A stretch of DNA of 64,000 nt from Filosporella fistucella (lineage: Eukaryota > Ascomycota > Leotiomycetes > Helotiales): positions 372,001-436,000 of the forward strand of contig JAQJZZ010000007.1 of assembly GCA_030077755.1 (NCBI GenBank), given 5' to 3'. Made by a program: the position numbers and the translations under genes. Under the pieces are notes generated by a model. The model had not been told where the DNA came from. It saw nothing but the letters and a program-made list of their open reading frames with translations, and searched no databases. Every line of letters begins with the position of its first letter. Positions within the stretch are counted from its first letter, which is position 1. Below, in pieces: positions 1 through 10,918 of this stretch.

Positions 1-2
1 AA

Positions 3-743
3 TTCATGCGTGCTGAGGCGGAGAGAGAAGCTGCTGAAGCAGAAGCACAGAGAATGCTAGAGGAAGCTGAGCGTCTTCAACGAGAGGAAGAAAGACGACA
101 AAGAGAAGAAGCGAGAATTGCAGTCGTCAGCACGCAATTCCGAAACTTAAACACTGAATTAGACTCCCTCGGTGATATTCAACGAGTCCTCATGGCCGAG
201 CGCTACGAATTCGAAGTCGAGATGATGAAGAAAGAGCAATCAGATGCGTTGGCCACTTTGAGTCTCCGCCATCCACAAGAAATCCAAGCATTAGCAGCTG
301 AATCGAAAGCGAAAATCGACGACTCTGAACACAAATTCAGAGAAGAATACCGACTTCGTCTCGCAGAAGAGCGACGTATCGAAAATGAATATGTCGACGA
401 ACTGAACAAATATTGGAAGGGAAAACCAGATGGGGAATACAAAGCTAGAGATGCGAGGGATGAATTGAGAAGAGACCAAGAAAAAGAATACAAGTACTGG
501 GATTCTTATCGGAGGAGGCAATTACTTGCTATCAAGGAAGGAGAAGCAAGAAAGATGGAGGCATTGAGAGTGAAACACAGGAGTGAGATTAAGGCTGTTG
601 AAGGTAGAGCAAAGATCGATGAGGTGGAGTGGGCGAGGAAGAGAGAAGCGGAGGGGAGATGGGTAGTTGAGGTAGTGAGGGAAAGAGGCGTGTTATTGCA
701 AGAATTAGAGCAAGTGGCTTATGCCAGAAACGAGACCGAGTAG
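3..743 (+). CDS. C-terminal part of a coiled-coil protein, cut by the window edge
   Basis: The frame is open from base 3 and ends with TAG at 741-743, so this is the 3' end of a longer gene; the ATG at 6 is internal or arbitrary. The roughly 246 visible residues are dominated by Glu, Arg, Lys and Ala in heptad-like runs with very few Pro or Cys, which is the look of a long coiled coil. There is one less charged patch with a KYWKGKPDGEYK stretch near residue 138. No catalytic or metal-binding motif is visible. I do not recognise the family. A cytoskeletal, scaffold or trafficking protein would fit the composition, but that is inference only. Confidence 0.75.
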   Translation, partial: FMRAEAEREAAEAEAQRMLEEAERLQREEERRQREEARIAVVSTQFRNLNTELDSLGDIQRVLMAERYEFEVEMMKKEQSDALATLSLRHPQEIQALAAESKAKIDDSEHKFREEYRLRLAEERRIENEYVDELNKYWKGKPDGEYKARDARDELRRDQEKEYKYWDSYRRRQLLAIKEGEARKMEALRVKHRSEIKAVEGRAKIDEVEWARKREAEGRWVVEVVRERGVLLQELEQVAYARNETE

Positions 744-1249
744 AGTTCCTCTTTGTTTAGACTTCTTGTATCCAATTATTCCACCTAATCTATACTCATT
801 CTTATTTTTCCGTCCACACTCGGCGTCACGATCTTTTTCCTCCGGCTATGGCGGTGAATGCCCAAACTCCCTGCAGAACGAGTCATGACATTCTAATATT
901 CACGATAACTTCTCTTTAATCGTACCTAGCATATTTCCGTATCGCGAATAATTCCTTTTTCTTTCAATCTCAATATCACCAGTCCATATCGCCCGACTTC
1001 GTTCCACCACATTTGCGTTGCGCCCGCAGACACGTAAACGGGGCGTAGTCACCTGCGTCAACGCCCAACTCGTTCACCGATCTAGGCTTTATTTCTACAT
1101 ATTTCTCTTCTCCCCCATTTCAGTGATCCATAACCCATCTTCCATTTTCCATATACACCTCCCAGTCACCAACTATCTCTCCTCAAACCTTTCTCTTCAA
1201 ATCCAAATCCATCGAGCGTTCTGGATTCTCTATCTATATACTACCCAAA
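744..1249. other. Intergenic: 3' flank of coiled-coil gene and leader of the next gene
   Basis: No coding signal is visible. The last 170 bases are C/T/A-rich with few G residues, as in many fungal 5' leaders, and end directly at the ATG at 1250, which has a good context (CCAAAATGCC). Confidence 0.5.
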
Positions 1250-1570
1250 ATGCCACTCTACCTCCCACGCACACCTTCTCCAGACAGCATACCCAAAACC
1301 CACAATACACGTCCACCAAACTGTATACATGAATCCCGCCGCGAAGCCTGTTTCTGCTCTTATCGCTTCTCGGTACTGTTGAATAACGCGAATATGTCTA
1401 GACGTAACGGTAGTGAGAGGGAGGGTGAGAGGGAGAAGTGGAGGTGTGTGCATGAGGCGAGGAGGGAAGATTGTTTTTGCTTTAGGAGGAGGGAAGAGGC
1501 TTTAGGTGGTGGGGATGGGAGGGGGGTTGGGGGGTTTAGTTCTGTGGGAGGGGAGGGGAGACGGCGGTAG
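1250..1570 (+). CDS. Small protein with two copies of a C-x-H-E-x-R-R-E-x-C-F-C motif
   Basis: This is a 106-residue open frame starting at an ATG with A at -3. It carries the motif CIHESRREACFC at residues 25-36 and CVHEARREDCFC at residues 66-77. The two copies share 9 of 12 residues, and the changes are I/V, S/A and A/D. At the DNA level four shared residues use different codons (CGC/AGG twice, GAA/GAG, TTC/TTT), so the likeness is stronger in protein than in DNA. This supports real coding and constraint in this frame. The C-x-H...C-x-C spacing could bind a metal, which is inference. The tail after residue 84 is Gly/Arg-rich low complexity. There is no signal peptide or membrane segment. 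I do not know the family. A downstream intron and another terminus cannot be excluded. Confidence 0.5.
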   Translation: MPLYLPRTPSPDSIPKTHNTRPPNCIHESRREACFCSYRFSVLLNNANMSRRNGSEREGEREKWRCVHEARREDCFCFRRREEALGGGDGRGVGGFSSVGGEGRRR

Positions 1571-2238
1571 TTGGATGGGTTGGGAGGAAGTTGAGGAGGT
1601 AAGGGTAGGATAGGAGAGAGAATGGGGAATACAGTGAAGGTGATGGGTTGATTGATATTTAAAAGGGATTTCAAGCGTCTGGGAATTTTTGAGTAGAGCG
1701 AGGAGTTCAAGGGATGATTTTGATTCTGAATTTGGGTGGAGCGGGCTAAGGGAGAGGAAAATTGATAAATAATGCGTCTTTAAAATATCTAATAACAATA
1801 ATCTAAATATTAAATCATCCAGAAACAATCACTGAGTTTTTGTACATATCAAAAACACTAACTTCAGGAAATACTCTTGAGTTGATGAGATTTTGGAAGA
1901 AAAATGCCACCCCCTTTTCGCCTCTAGCGAGATACCCCTGAGCTTCCAGTTCAGCCAGTAAATTCTGCGGCAGCGATAGTCTCGACAGACTTCAATGATA
2001 GCGGGAATTGTTAGATATCTTTTACAAAAGCTGCTTCGTCTTCTTCATTAAGCATTTAATATATAGGCAAGCCACGAGACAGAATAACGTTCAAGTCCCA
2101 GTCTATGGTTTGCAAAATTAATCTCATGAACAACGTTGAGAATACTAGAAACCGCATTCAAAATAGTATTTCAATTCAACTACAAAATAAACTACTCCAA
2201 CGCAATCTCCCAACACCAAATCCCTCTACATCTCCCCT
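1571..2238. other. Convergent intergenic region
   Basis: This lies between the 3' end of the small plus-strand gene and the 3' end of the minus-strand monooxygenase gene. G-rich low complexity runs from about 1480 to 1620, and AT-rich DNA follows from about 1760 to 2200. Open frames here are low-complexity shadows. No gene is supported. Confidence 0.5.
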
Positions 2239-4067
2239 CTACGCAACAGGCACAGTCCTAAACCCCTCCCAATCCGTCAACGCAGTCCTAATCTCCGCCC
2301 TATAAGCCCCCACCCCGCCCGCATAATTAACCTGCTCAAACGCCTTCCCGGGCACACTACCACCCATATACGTCGATCTCGTAGTCGGCAACAGCGTCGC
2401 ATTACTCAGATCATTGATTCTCTGTTTCCACTTCTCAGTCGCTTCCTTAGTCGCATCAATATACTTCAGTTTCTGGCGATCAATCTGCGTGATGGCGTCT
2501 CTGATCCAGCGGCCTTGGACTTCGGCGCTGCTGGGTCCGTTGGAGAGTAGGGTAGGCCCGTGAGGACCGTACATGTGAAACATGTTTGGATAGCCGGATA
2601 TGGTCGTCCCGAGGTAGGTGTTTGCAGAGGCTTTCCACTCGTCGGCGAGGTAGGTGCCGTGAATGCTCTTGAGACCCATGTTTGTCATGCCGCCGGTGGT
2701 GATGTCGAAGCCGGTTGCGAGGGCGATGACGTCTGCTTCGTGGACGACGCCGTCTTTGGTCTTGATCCCGTTTTCGGTGAACTCTTCGATTTGAGTGCTG
2801 CTTTTGGCGGAGATATCGACGATTTCGACGTTGTCGGCGTCGAGGACTTCGTAGTAGTTTTGCTCTAGGCAAGGACGCTCTGTGGAAATTTTTAGTGGCG
2901 CTCAATGACAAGGGAGGCTCAATGATAAGCGTGGCGTAGACTTACTGATGCCAAAAGCATGAGGTGGCTCCAAAGGACAAAGCAAATCTCTCTTCTTGGG
3001 GTTCTTGATACGTTGACGTTGCTTCTTAGCCCAGAAATTGTACGCCTCTCTATTCGCCTTCATATCAAACAAGTAATCCTTATATCCACCCAACCACAAC
3101 GCAAAGCCTCCTCTCTTCCACAATGACTCGAAGAAAGCTTCACGTTCCTCGGGTGTATCATCAAAGGTATTCTTCTCATTGAAATCATACGTGAAACCCG
3201 CAAAACAGAGTTCACGAAGATTGAACATCTGCTCGTAATATGGCATCAAAGCCTCTTGTTCCTCTTTCGACATATCACGCTTGCCCATTGGAATAGCCAA
3301 GTTGGGTGTTCGTTGGAAGAGAGTCAGTTTCTCGACTTTCGGTCCCCATTCTTGTGCGATCTGTACACCAGATGCTCCTGTACCGATGACAGCGACCTTC
3401 TTCCCCTTGACATCGACATCCTCTGGTGGCCAGAAGGAAGAGTGGTGGATTTCTCCCTTGAACTTGTCGATGCTCTTGTAGTCTGGAATATAACGCTTGG
3501 CTGCGAAACCAGCGGCGACGATCAAGAAGCGGGATTTGGCGGTCCGTCCATCTGCTGTCTTGATGACCCACTTTCCTACTCCTTGGTCAAACTCGGCGGA
3601 TGTGACGACTGTCTCGAATGCAGTATCTTTGCTCAGATTGATCGTCTTGTCAACGTGGTCAAAATATGCTTGGAGTTCCTTCCAGTCGGGGTAGTTGGTA
3701 GTAAATGTCCACGTCTTGTAGACTTCTGGGATGGAAAGTTGGTAGATAGGTACCTCACTGTCGACTCTTGCTCCTGGATAACAGTTCCATCTCCTACGGA
3801 TTCATATTAGATTGCGAATCGGCTGGGTAGAGGGAAAGCTCACCAGGTTCCACCAAAACTCGTTCCGGCATCATACAAGACCGTCTTGTAACCAGCCTTT
3901 CTCATCTCGTAGAGCATATAACATCCACTGAATCCAGCACCAACAATCATGACATCAATGTCCAGATTGTCCGCATAAGGACCATCAGTCTGCCTCCTCC
4001 GTCCATATTGAGACAATTCCGTCTTCAAAATTCTCTCCTCCTTCATGTCAGTGCCATTTGGTGCCAT
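2239..4067 (-). CDS. Baeyer-Villiger-type flavin monooxygenase
   Basis: Three exons, 4067-3844, 3793-2946 and 2879-2239, join into 570 residues. The first intron splits the Trp codon of GGTW|RWN, and both introns have GT-AG ends. The protein has a first dinucleotide-binding motif GAGFSG at 43-48 (FAD) and a second GTGASG at 212-217 (NADPH). Between them sits FKGEIHHSSFWP at 186-197, which fits the Baeyer-Villiger fingerprint FxGxxxHxxxW exactly. The family inserts one oxygen next to a ketone carbonyl using NADPH, O2 and FAD, giving an ester or lactone. Length is normal and no key motif is missing. No signal peptide is seen, so it is probably cytosolic. It is divergent from a zinc alcohol dehydrogenase, which could supply the ketone. 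The substrate cannot be read from sequence. Confidence 0.9.
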
Positions 4068-5649
4068 GATGATTGTCTAAATTTCGATTGATGTAGAATA
4101 ACTCGATATCAAGCCAATGCAATAAAATTTCCAGCAGAGCTCTACGAATATATGGAAATATACCGGTTGACCGGATCATCCCTCGGCATGTGAGGGGTAG
4201 ATTCATTTGGAATTGAGATCTGGTGCAACTTGGTTACTCAAAGTTATCTCTGGTCCAGATCGTACTGATGATGAAACCAATCAGACGTTGCACTCGTCTC
4301 CGTCCCTCATACAAGCTCTCGCTCCAGTTGCCTTATGAGTCCAGAGTTTCGTACCCCGGGCAAAGGGAGACTATTATCTCCTGATGTGTGGGTCTGAATA
4401 TAATCCATAGCTCGGGAATAACACTCTGTAAATATATGAATGTTGTATGGAATTAGAAGCTATTCAGGATAACATATCAAAAAACGCAATGACCAACAAC
4501 ATGTCTCTCTTGAGCGCAAGCCGCAGATATAATTTCAAGTAAAACATGTCTTACATACGTGAATACATACAATTTGACATATCAGGTTACTCAAGGATTG
4601 ACTCGAAACACTCTCGTCATCTTCGCAAGTATCCGATGGAATACCATGTAGCGATCCCTACTAAGTTCGCGCTAACCCCCCCTAATTGTACCCCGCAAAA
4701 TAGCTACCCCGCGTTCGTCTCGCCACCAACGAACATCTGTAGAACAAATACTCGTACAGATTAACCCCGAGAGTACTCCGAGTGCGACATCATCTTAAAT
4801 ATTGTCGGCTTTCCTTCCTAGCTAATATGGTAGAATGTAGAGTTGAGGCTGTGGGTCTGGATTCTTGGGTTTGTCATGCATAAAGCCGATATGAACAGAT
4901 AGGCACTACCCGAGAGATGTTTTGTGTCTCGATAATCTATTTTGTGGAATATGGTATACCATATTGAAAGATCACAATTGAAGATCTCTTAAAATTGCCA
5001 AAGGAGCAAGAGAGTGCAATTCCTCAACTGTCCTTTCACAAAAATCCAAACTGTTATTCCCAACACACTAACATCCATATTTCCCCAGATACGAACCATA
5101 GTTCCTTCCGGTTTCTCTACCACTTAGTCCAAATCCCAGCTTTATTTCCAAGCAACCTTATTTCCAAATAACCCCTCTCTTCCACCCAAAAACAGAAACA
5201 TACTTTACCCCTATCCCCTCTACTACCACCCCACCCAATGACATCTCCCTTAACTCTCTCTACTCTCTCCCCTCTTTCCATTCAAGACAAGATATGCACT
5301 CCTAAGACAAGCTGAGCAACCCTTTCCTATGAATAAAAGTAAAAAATCATCTGACTCTCCCAAAAACTGATTGTTAGCCCGTTTGAGCTTTGGGTAAGAG
5401 AGAGAGCGAATGAATATGACAGTATCTTATTCTCTATTGGTAGACCAATTTCCCAAGTAAGAGAGGGGGAAAATCCCAAAGCTTGGGATGGGAATGAACC
5501 CCTCATTCTTTCCCCTGGGCCATCATATACATAATATATATCCCTCCAAAAAGAAGGCACCTTGATGTCCATATCCCACTCTTCCATTTCCTCTCCTCCA
5601 TAACTTGCATCACCCAATCAAAACAAGCCAAAGCATTAAATCTCTAAAT
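4068..5649. promoter_or_regulatory. Bidirectional promoter region between monooxygenase and alcohol dehydrogenase
   Basis: A 1.58 kb divergent gap with no supported gene. On the right, an AATATATA element at 5533-5540 lies about 110 bases before the dehydrogenase ATG, with a pyrimidine-rich stretch from 5090 to 5280. On the left, TATATTTCC-like sequence near 4150-4165 (minus strand) lies about 90 bases before the monooxygenase ATG. The shared gap would allow joint regulation, which is inference. Confidence 0.45.
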
Positions 5650-7194
5650 ATGAAAGCACTCGTCTACAACGGCATTGGAAAAATAGCAGTAGAAGATCGG
5701 CCACAGCCCAAAGTACGAAATCCCAGCGACGCGGTGGTAAAATTAACGAGGACGACCATCTGTGGTTCGGACTTGCATATTATACAGGGACATGTACCGA
5801 CTATTGAGAAGGGGAGAGTGATTGGACATGAGGGTGTAGGGATTGTGGAGAGTGGTAAATACCTATATCTCTTCTCTTCTCCTTGAATTCCTCTCATCAC
5901 AAATTTCCATCTCTTTTTATCTCCCACCACAAACCTCCTATCCAATCTCCTCACCCACCACCACGAATCTCCCTCTCTTTCCCTCCCCTTCAAATCCTGA
6001 TCCCAAAACACAAACACTAACACCCTCAAGTCGGCAAAGACGTCCAAAACTTCACTGTAGGCGACCACGTCCTCATCGCCTGCATCACGTCATGCGCAAC
6101 CTGCGATTTCTGCAAGAAAGGACAGTTCGGACTCTGTAATAGTGATGGGGGATGGAGATTAGGACATCTGGATGATGGGACACAGGCTGAGTATGTGAGG
6201 ATCCCGCATGCGGATGCGAGTTTGCACAAGGTGCCTGAGGGGATCGATGAGAGGAGTTTGTTGGTGTTGAGTGATATTATTGTGAGTTTCTCTTTTTCTT
6301 TTTGTCTTTTTGGTTTTGGGATACTGGGATGGGTTAGAGGAGGAGAAAAGGGGAGAATGGAAATTATGGAGTGAGGATAGGGCTAATGTGTTTGGTGGTG
6401 TAACAGCCTACTGGTTTAGAAGTTGGTATGTATTTGTACTCTACTGAATCTTCCCTCTCCCTATTTACTTACCTCAACTTTCCTTCATAACTCCCCCTCT
6501 CACACACCCCAGGCGTCCTCCGTGGTGGCGTCAAACCCGGTTGCAGCATGGCCATCATAGGTGCCGGTCCGGTTGGCCTCGCCGTGCTTTTAACAGCCCA
6601 ACTCTACAGTCCCAGCACAATCGTCATGATCGACAAAGACGAGGGCCGTCTCGCGGTCGCGAAAAAGATGGGCGCGACACATACCTTGAACCCAGAGAAA
6701 GCGAACGGTGACCTGAAAGCGGCTACGAAGGAACACCATGCGGGTATTGATGGCTTTGATGTTGTGGTTGAGGCGGTAGGTGTGCCGGCTACGTTTGCGG
6801 CGTGTCAGGAGTTGGTGGGAAAGGGGGGTGCGATTGCGAATGTGGGTGTTCATGGTGCGAAGGTGGATTTGAATTTGGAGAAGCTTTGGGGGAGGGGAAT
6901 TCGTAAGTTTATTTCTTCCTATGTTGGGGGAAGGGGAGGGGACGTTGCTGATCGGGAGTAGAAATTACGATGGCGTTGGTTAATACGAGTACGCTACCCA
7001 TGTTGTTGAAGTTGTTTGAATCTGGGAAGTTAAATACGAAAGAGATGATTACGCATGGTAAGATTTCTCTTCTTGTGTTTATATGCACTTGCTGATGAGA
7101 TGTAGACTTCAAGTTCTCTGAGATTATGAAGGCGTATGATACGTTTGGAAAGGCGGCAGATACGGGAGCATTGAAAGTGAATATTGAGTTTTGA
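5650..7194 (+). CDS. Zinc-dependent medium-chain alcohol dehydrogenase
   Basis: Six exons, 5650-5854, 6031-6281, 6407-6425, 6513-6902, 6962-7057 and 7106-7194, join into 349 residues. Exon 3 is a microexon of 19 bases coding PTGLEV, needed to keep frame and to match the family. Catalytic zinc ligands Cys38 and the GHE motif (His60, Glu61) are present, as are the four structural zinc cysteines 90, 93, 96 and 104. The NAD(P)-binding GAGPVG lies at 175-180. The start MKALVYNG is typical; an in-frame upstream ATG at 5605 would add an unlikely tail. The family oxidises alcohols or reduces carbonyls in the cytosol. It is divergent from the Baeyer-Villiger monooxygenase, suggesting an alcohol to ketone to ester route. 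Substrate is unknown. Confidence 0.92.
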
Positions 7195-7521
7195 GGGAGT
7201 GGGTCTCGCTTCATATAAGTATATTGCAATTGGAACAGGGTCTGCAAATAAATGTATATACGATTTAACTACTTGACTACCCCTAAAATCCACATCCCCA
7301 AGCCAAGAAGAGTCAGAAGTCCTATGAAAGTAGTTAAAAGTAAAGTGCGTGTGACCTGTTAAAAGGCAATGAGGAAAAGGAAAAAGACTAGTAAATAAAG
7401 CAGCGCAAGTACAAACGAAATATAAAGTAGGAATCACATCACTACACTGATGTGGGTTAGTTCGTTCCCAGCAAGCCTTGGATGACACGCCTAACCCTCC
7501 TGCTCGCCACAACCCCTCATG
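7195..7521. other. Convergent intergenic region
   Basis: The 3' ends of the alcohol dehydrogenase and the ATPase face each other here. AT-rich, with no supported gene. Confidence 0.5.
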
Positions 7522-10500
7522 TCAGGCATCTCCAGTACCAGTATACTTCTCAAACACACTAACAGACTGCAGAGGCGAGCCTCCCTTGGCCAACATCGAG
7601 CTCACTCTTCTACGGAAATATATCCTCTTAGCGAATTTCCAGGCCTCGACACCAGCAAAGAAGAGAATCGCTTCAATGAACACGATACCCCATTCCCAGC
7701 TTATGCCTTCGTGTTTGAAGACGACGTGGTTGATGGTCGGTATGTAGAGTGTCGGGAAGATAGTCACGAAGCCGGCGATGATAGCCCAGAAGAGGAACTT
7801 GTTGCGCCAGACGTCGATGGCCCATTGTGTGAAGTAGCGTTTACTGCCTGGTTGCATACGGAAGAACGAGCGGCGCATGTTAACCATTTCCCAGGCTAAG
7901 AAGAGTGCGAACCAGGTCAGACAGACGAATGTAGTTGCGCGGGCGCGGAAAACGGTGTCGCAGGCTCCGCCGTCGTAGGAATCGTTACATCCTAGACCCA
8001 AGTTTCCGTCACCGAAGCCAAAGAGTACGAGCGAGAAGGCTGAGAGACAGAGGGCGGCCATCCAGAGACCGTAGACTAACATGTCGATCATGACTTCGAG
8101 GGTGAAGACACCTGTTTTGAGGGATTGAGGTGGTCGTTCCATGATATCTGGTGCGGCTTCCTCGAATCCGAGACCCATGTCAGGCATTCCTATTCCAATT
8201 AGTATCTGTACAGAATATATAGAGCGAGCAACTCACCAGAAGTAATCATAATAACCCATAAGATCTCGACAGGCGAGAGTGGGAAGACGGACAATCCAGT
8301 CTCATCCTTGAATGCAAGACCGATCAATAGAGTGCATGCCTGAGCAATATTCTCAGCCAAGAGATGCAGAACAAACTTCTGAATATTATCAAACATGCGA
8401 CGGCCTTCTTCGATAGCATTAATAATAGAAGCAAAGTTGTCGTCAGTCAAGACAATATCAGATGCATCTTTCGCGACATCCGAGCCAGCTTGTCCCATCG
8501 CAATACCTACATCAGCGCGCTTTAGAGAAGGAGAATCGTTGACTCCATCTCCAGTCATAGCCGCGAAGCATTTCCTGCGATGTAAAGCATCAATCATGCG
8601 AACCTTGGTGGTAGGAGAGCAGCGAGCAATAACCAGTGGAAGCACGGGAAGCAAGTCGATATCATCATCAGACAGCTTATCAAACTGGCTGGCGGTCATG
8701 ATCATAGCGTCTGCCACAGGCTTTGACATAGTCTGCATGTTTGGTGGGAGAATGCCGACTTGTGCTGCGATGGCTTTTGCGGTACCCGGGTGATCACCTG
8801 TAAGCATGTGGACTGAGATGCCAGCTCTGTGGCATTCCTTGACAGCGCCAGCGGATTCAGGTCGAGGTGGGTCGTAGAGTCCGATTAATCCCTGGAAAGT
8901 GAGGTTTTCTTCCACAGTCGATCGATCTTCATGTTCATTTTTACCCATTGGACCAGTCCATTTCTTGCTTGCGAGAGCTAAGACACGGAGACCTTGTGCA
9001 GCGAGTGCTTCCATATTTGCTAGGATTTCGTTTGTGGTGGTAGAACTCATCGCGACCAATTCTTCCCCAGCGCTGAGTCGGATGTGAGTGCATGATTCGA
9101 TGACTCTTTCGACAGCGCCTTTGGTAAAAACCTTTGCCTCGTCTGACTTGGTGCCTTTGAAAATGACAGACATCCTCTTGACGTCGGAATCGAAAGGGAA
9201 TTCAGCAATTTGTTCCCATTGAGGAGAGTCGCCTGCGGTAAAGCGTTCTCTTTGCCAGTTGAAACGAGTTGCGAATACTTGAATTGCAATTTCAGTCGGA
9301 TCTCCTTGGGCGTTCCAGCCGTCTTCATTCTTGTAGATTTTGGCCAGGTTTGCGAGAGACGCAACGTTGAGATATTCTTCGAGTTCTGCGTGTTGATCGA
9401 GAAGTTCCTGGAATGTGACCGCTTCTCCTAATTGTGTGGACTTCTCATCTGTGCTGCTAAGATCTTTTGGGTGAGAGTGATCATGCGAGAGATCACCTTG
9501 AGTAGGATCGATTGGGTCATCAGATTGACCGACGGAGTATGTTCCTCTAGAGGGAATCCATGCCTTTTTGACGACCATTTTGCCTTGAGTCAAGGTTCCG
9601 GTCTTGTCAGAGCAAATGTCTACGCAATGTAAGCTGGCGAAAAACGAAAATTTCTAAATGCTGAGCTTACCAGTCACTGCACCAAGTGCCTCCAATGAAT
9701 CCAGCTTGCGCACAACAACATGTCGCTGCACCATTCTCTTCGTTCCAGCAGCCATCGTGATAGTGAGGACAACAACCAAAGAAGCAGGAATCATAGATAA
9801 TCCGGTAGCCACAGCATAGATAATAACCTCTCTATTATTCGAAAACTTGTTGGCTCCAAGAACAATGATTGCACAGATGACAGCAATCCCAAAAAGTAGG
9901 ATAGCGAGTTTCGAGAGTTTGCGTTGAAGTGGGGTACCAATATTGACTCCCAAGAACATACCAACGAAATCGCCAGCAGTGAGTCCCCAAGCTTGAACAT
10001 AACGATGTGGTTTCGCCGTCCCATCTGGTTTTCTCTTGACCTGTCTGACTTTTTGATCTGTCTGTCTCAGAGCCGCGGCGATTGATCCAATTTCGGTTTT
10101 CATTCCTGTAGCGAATACAGCACCACGAGCTCGTCCTTTGGTGACAGTGGAGGAGCTATATGCGACATTGAGTCGATCTCCTGGGCCTGTCTCTTCAGGA
10201 AATGTCGCATCGGCATCTTTTCCAACAGGGAGAGACTCTCCTGTGAGGAGAGCTTCGTCGGTTTCAAAGTTCATGACTTCGAGCAAGCTGTGTTGTAATT
10301 AGTCGCAAGATCGAAATCTCAGGTGCCGGATGACATACCGAATATCAGCAGGTACCACATCTCCAGTTTTCAACTCGACCAAATCCCCGGGGACAAGATG
10401 AGCAGTAGGAATGGTCTCATTCTTTCCATTTCGAATGACGCTAGCAGTAGGAGAACTCAAAGATCTGAGCGAATCAAGCGTCTTCTCCGCATTAAATTCT

Positions 10501-10918
10501 TGAAAGAATCCGACCACGATATTGAGGAAGATAACAGCCGAGATGACACCGCCTTCAATGTAAGAACCTATTCCAAAACTGACTGCCATGGCCAGAATTA
10601 GGACCTGTAATAGTTGGATCAGAAAATCTGTGATCGAGAATCGGGGACTGTGGTGCGCTTAACTAGAATCATTGCGTTTGCAATCTGCTTGATGAGGATC
10701 TTGATGGGTTGAACACCAGGACCGTTGTCAAGCTCGTTGGGACCATATTCCTGCAATCGTTTTTCAGCATCTTGAGATGAGAGACCTTGCTCTCGGTTTA
10801 CAGCCAATTCGGTGATGAAGACATCAGCAGTAAGGGCATGTGGCGGTAGAGACAATGGTTTGTTAGCTTGGCCAGAGACATGCTCTGGGGCATTGGGGTC
10901 TTGTTTTTGCTTTGCCAT
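7522..10918 (-). CDS. ENA1: ENA-type P-type Na+/K+ efflux ATPase (type IID)
   Basis: Five exons, 10918-10664, 10604-10339, 10287-9671, 9619-8237 and 8189-7522, join into 1062 residues, the usual length of the family. In order: N-terminal cation-ATPase domain, membrane pair, actuator loop with TGES at 189-192, phosphorylation site CSDKTGTLT with the aspartate at 384, nucleotide-binding domain with TGDHPGTA near 653, hinge GDGVND at 736-741, and C-terminal membrane helices ending after YIPTINHVVFKHEGISWEWG. The family is a plasma-membrane pump that uses ATP to expel Na+ (and K+ or Li+), important in salt and at high pH. Every catalytic motif is intact, so the pump should work. The start is the first ATG of the frame. 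Ion preference cannot be read from motifs. Confidence 0.93.

Noticed and set aside
1360..1828. Pro/Ser/Leu-rich minus-strand frames opposite the small Cys-repeat gene
   Set aside because: Low complexity created by the G-rich strand; the plus-strand frame has the codon-level support.
2560..2868. Plus-strand frame opposite the monooxygenase
   Set aside because: Shadow of a well-supported coding exon, no domain.
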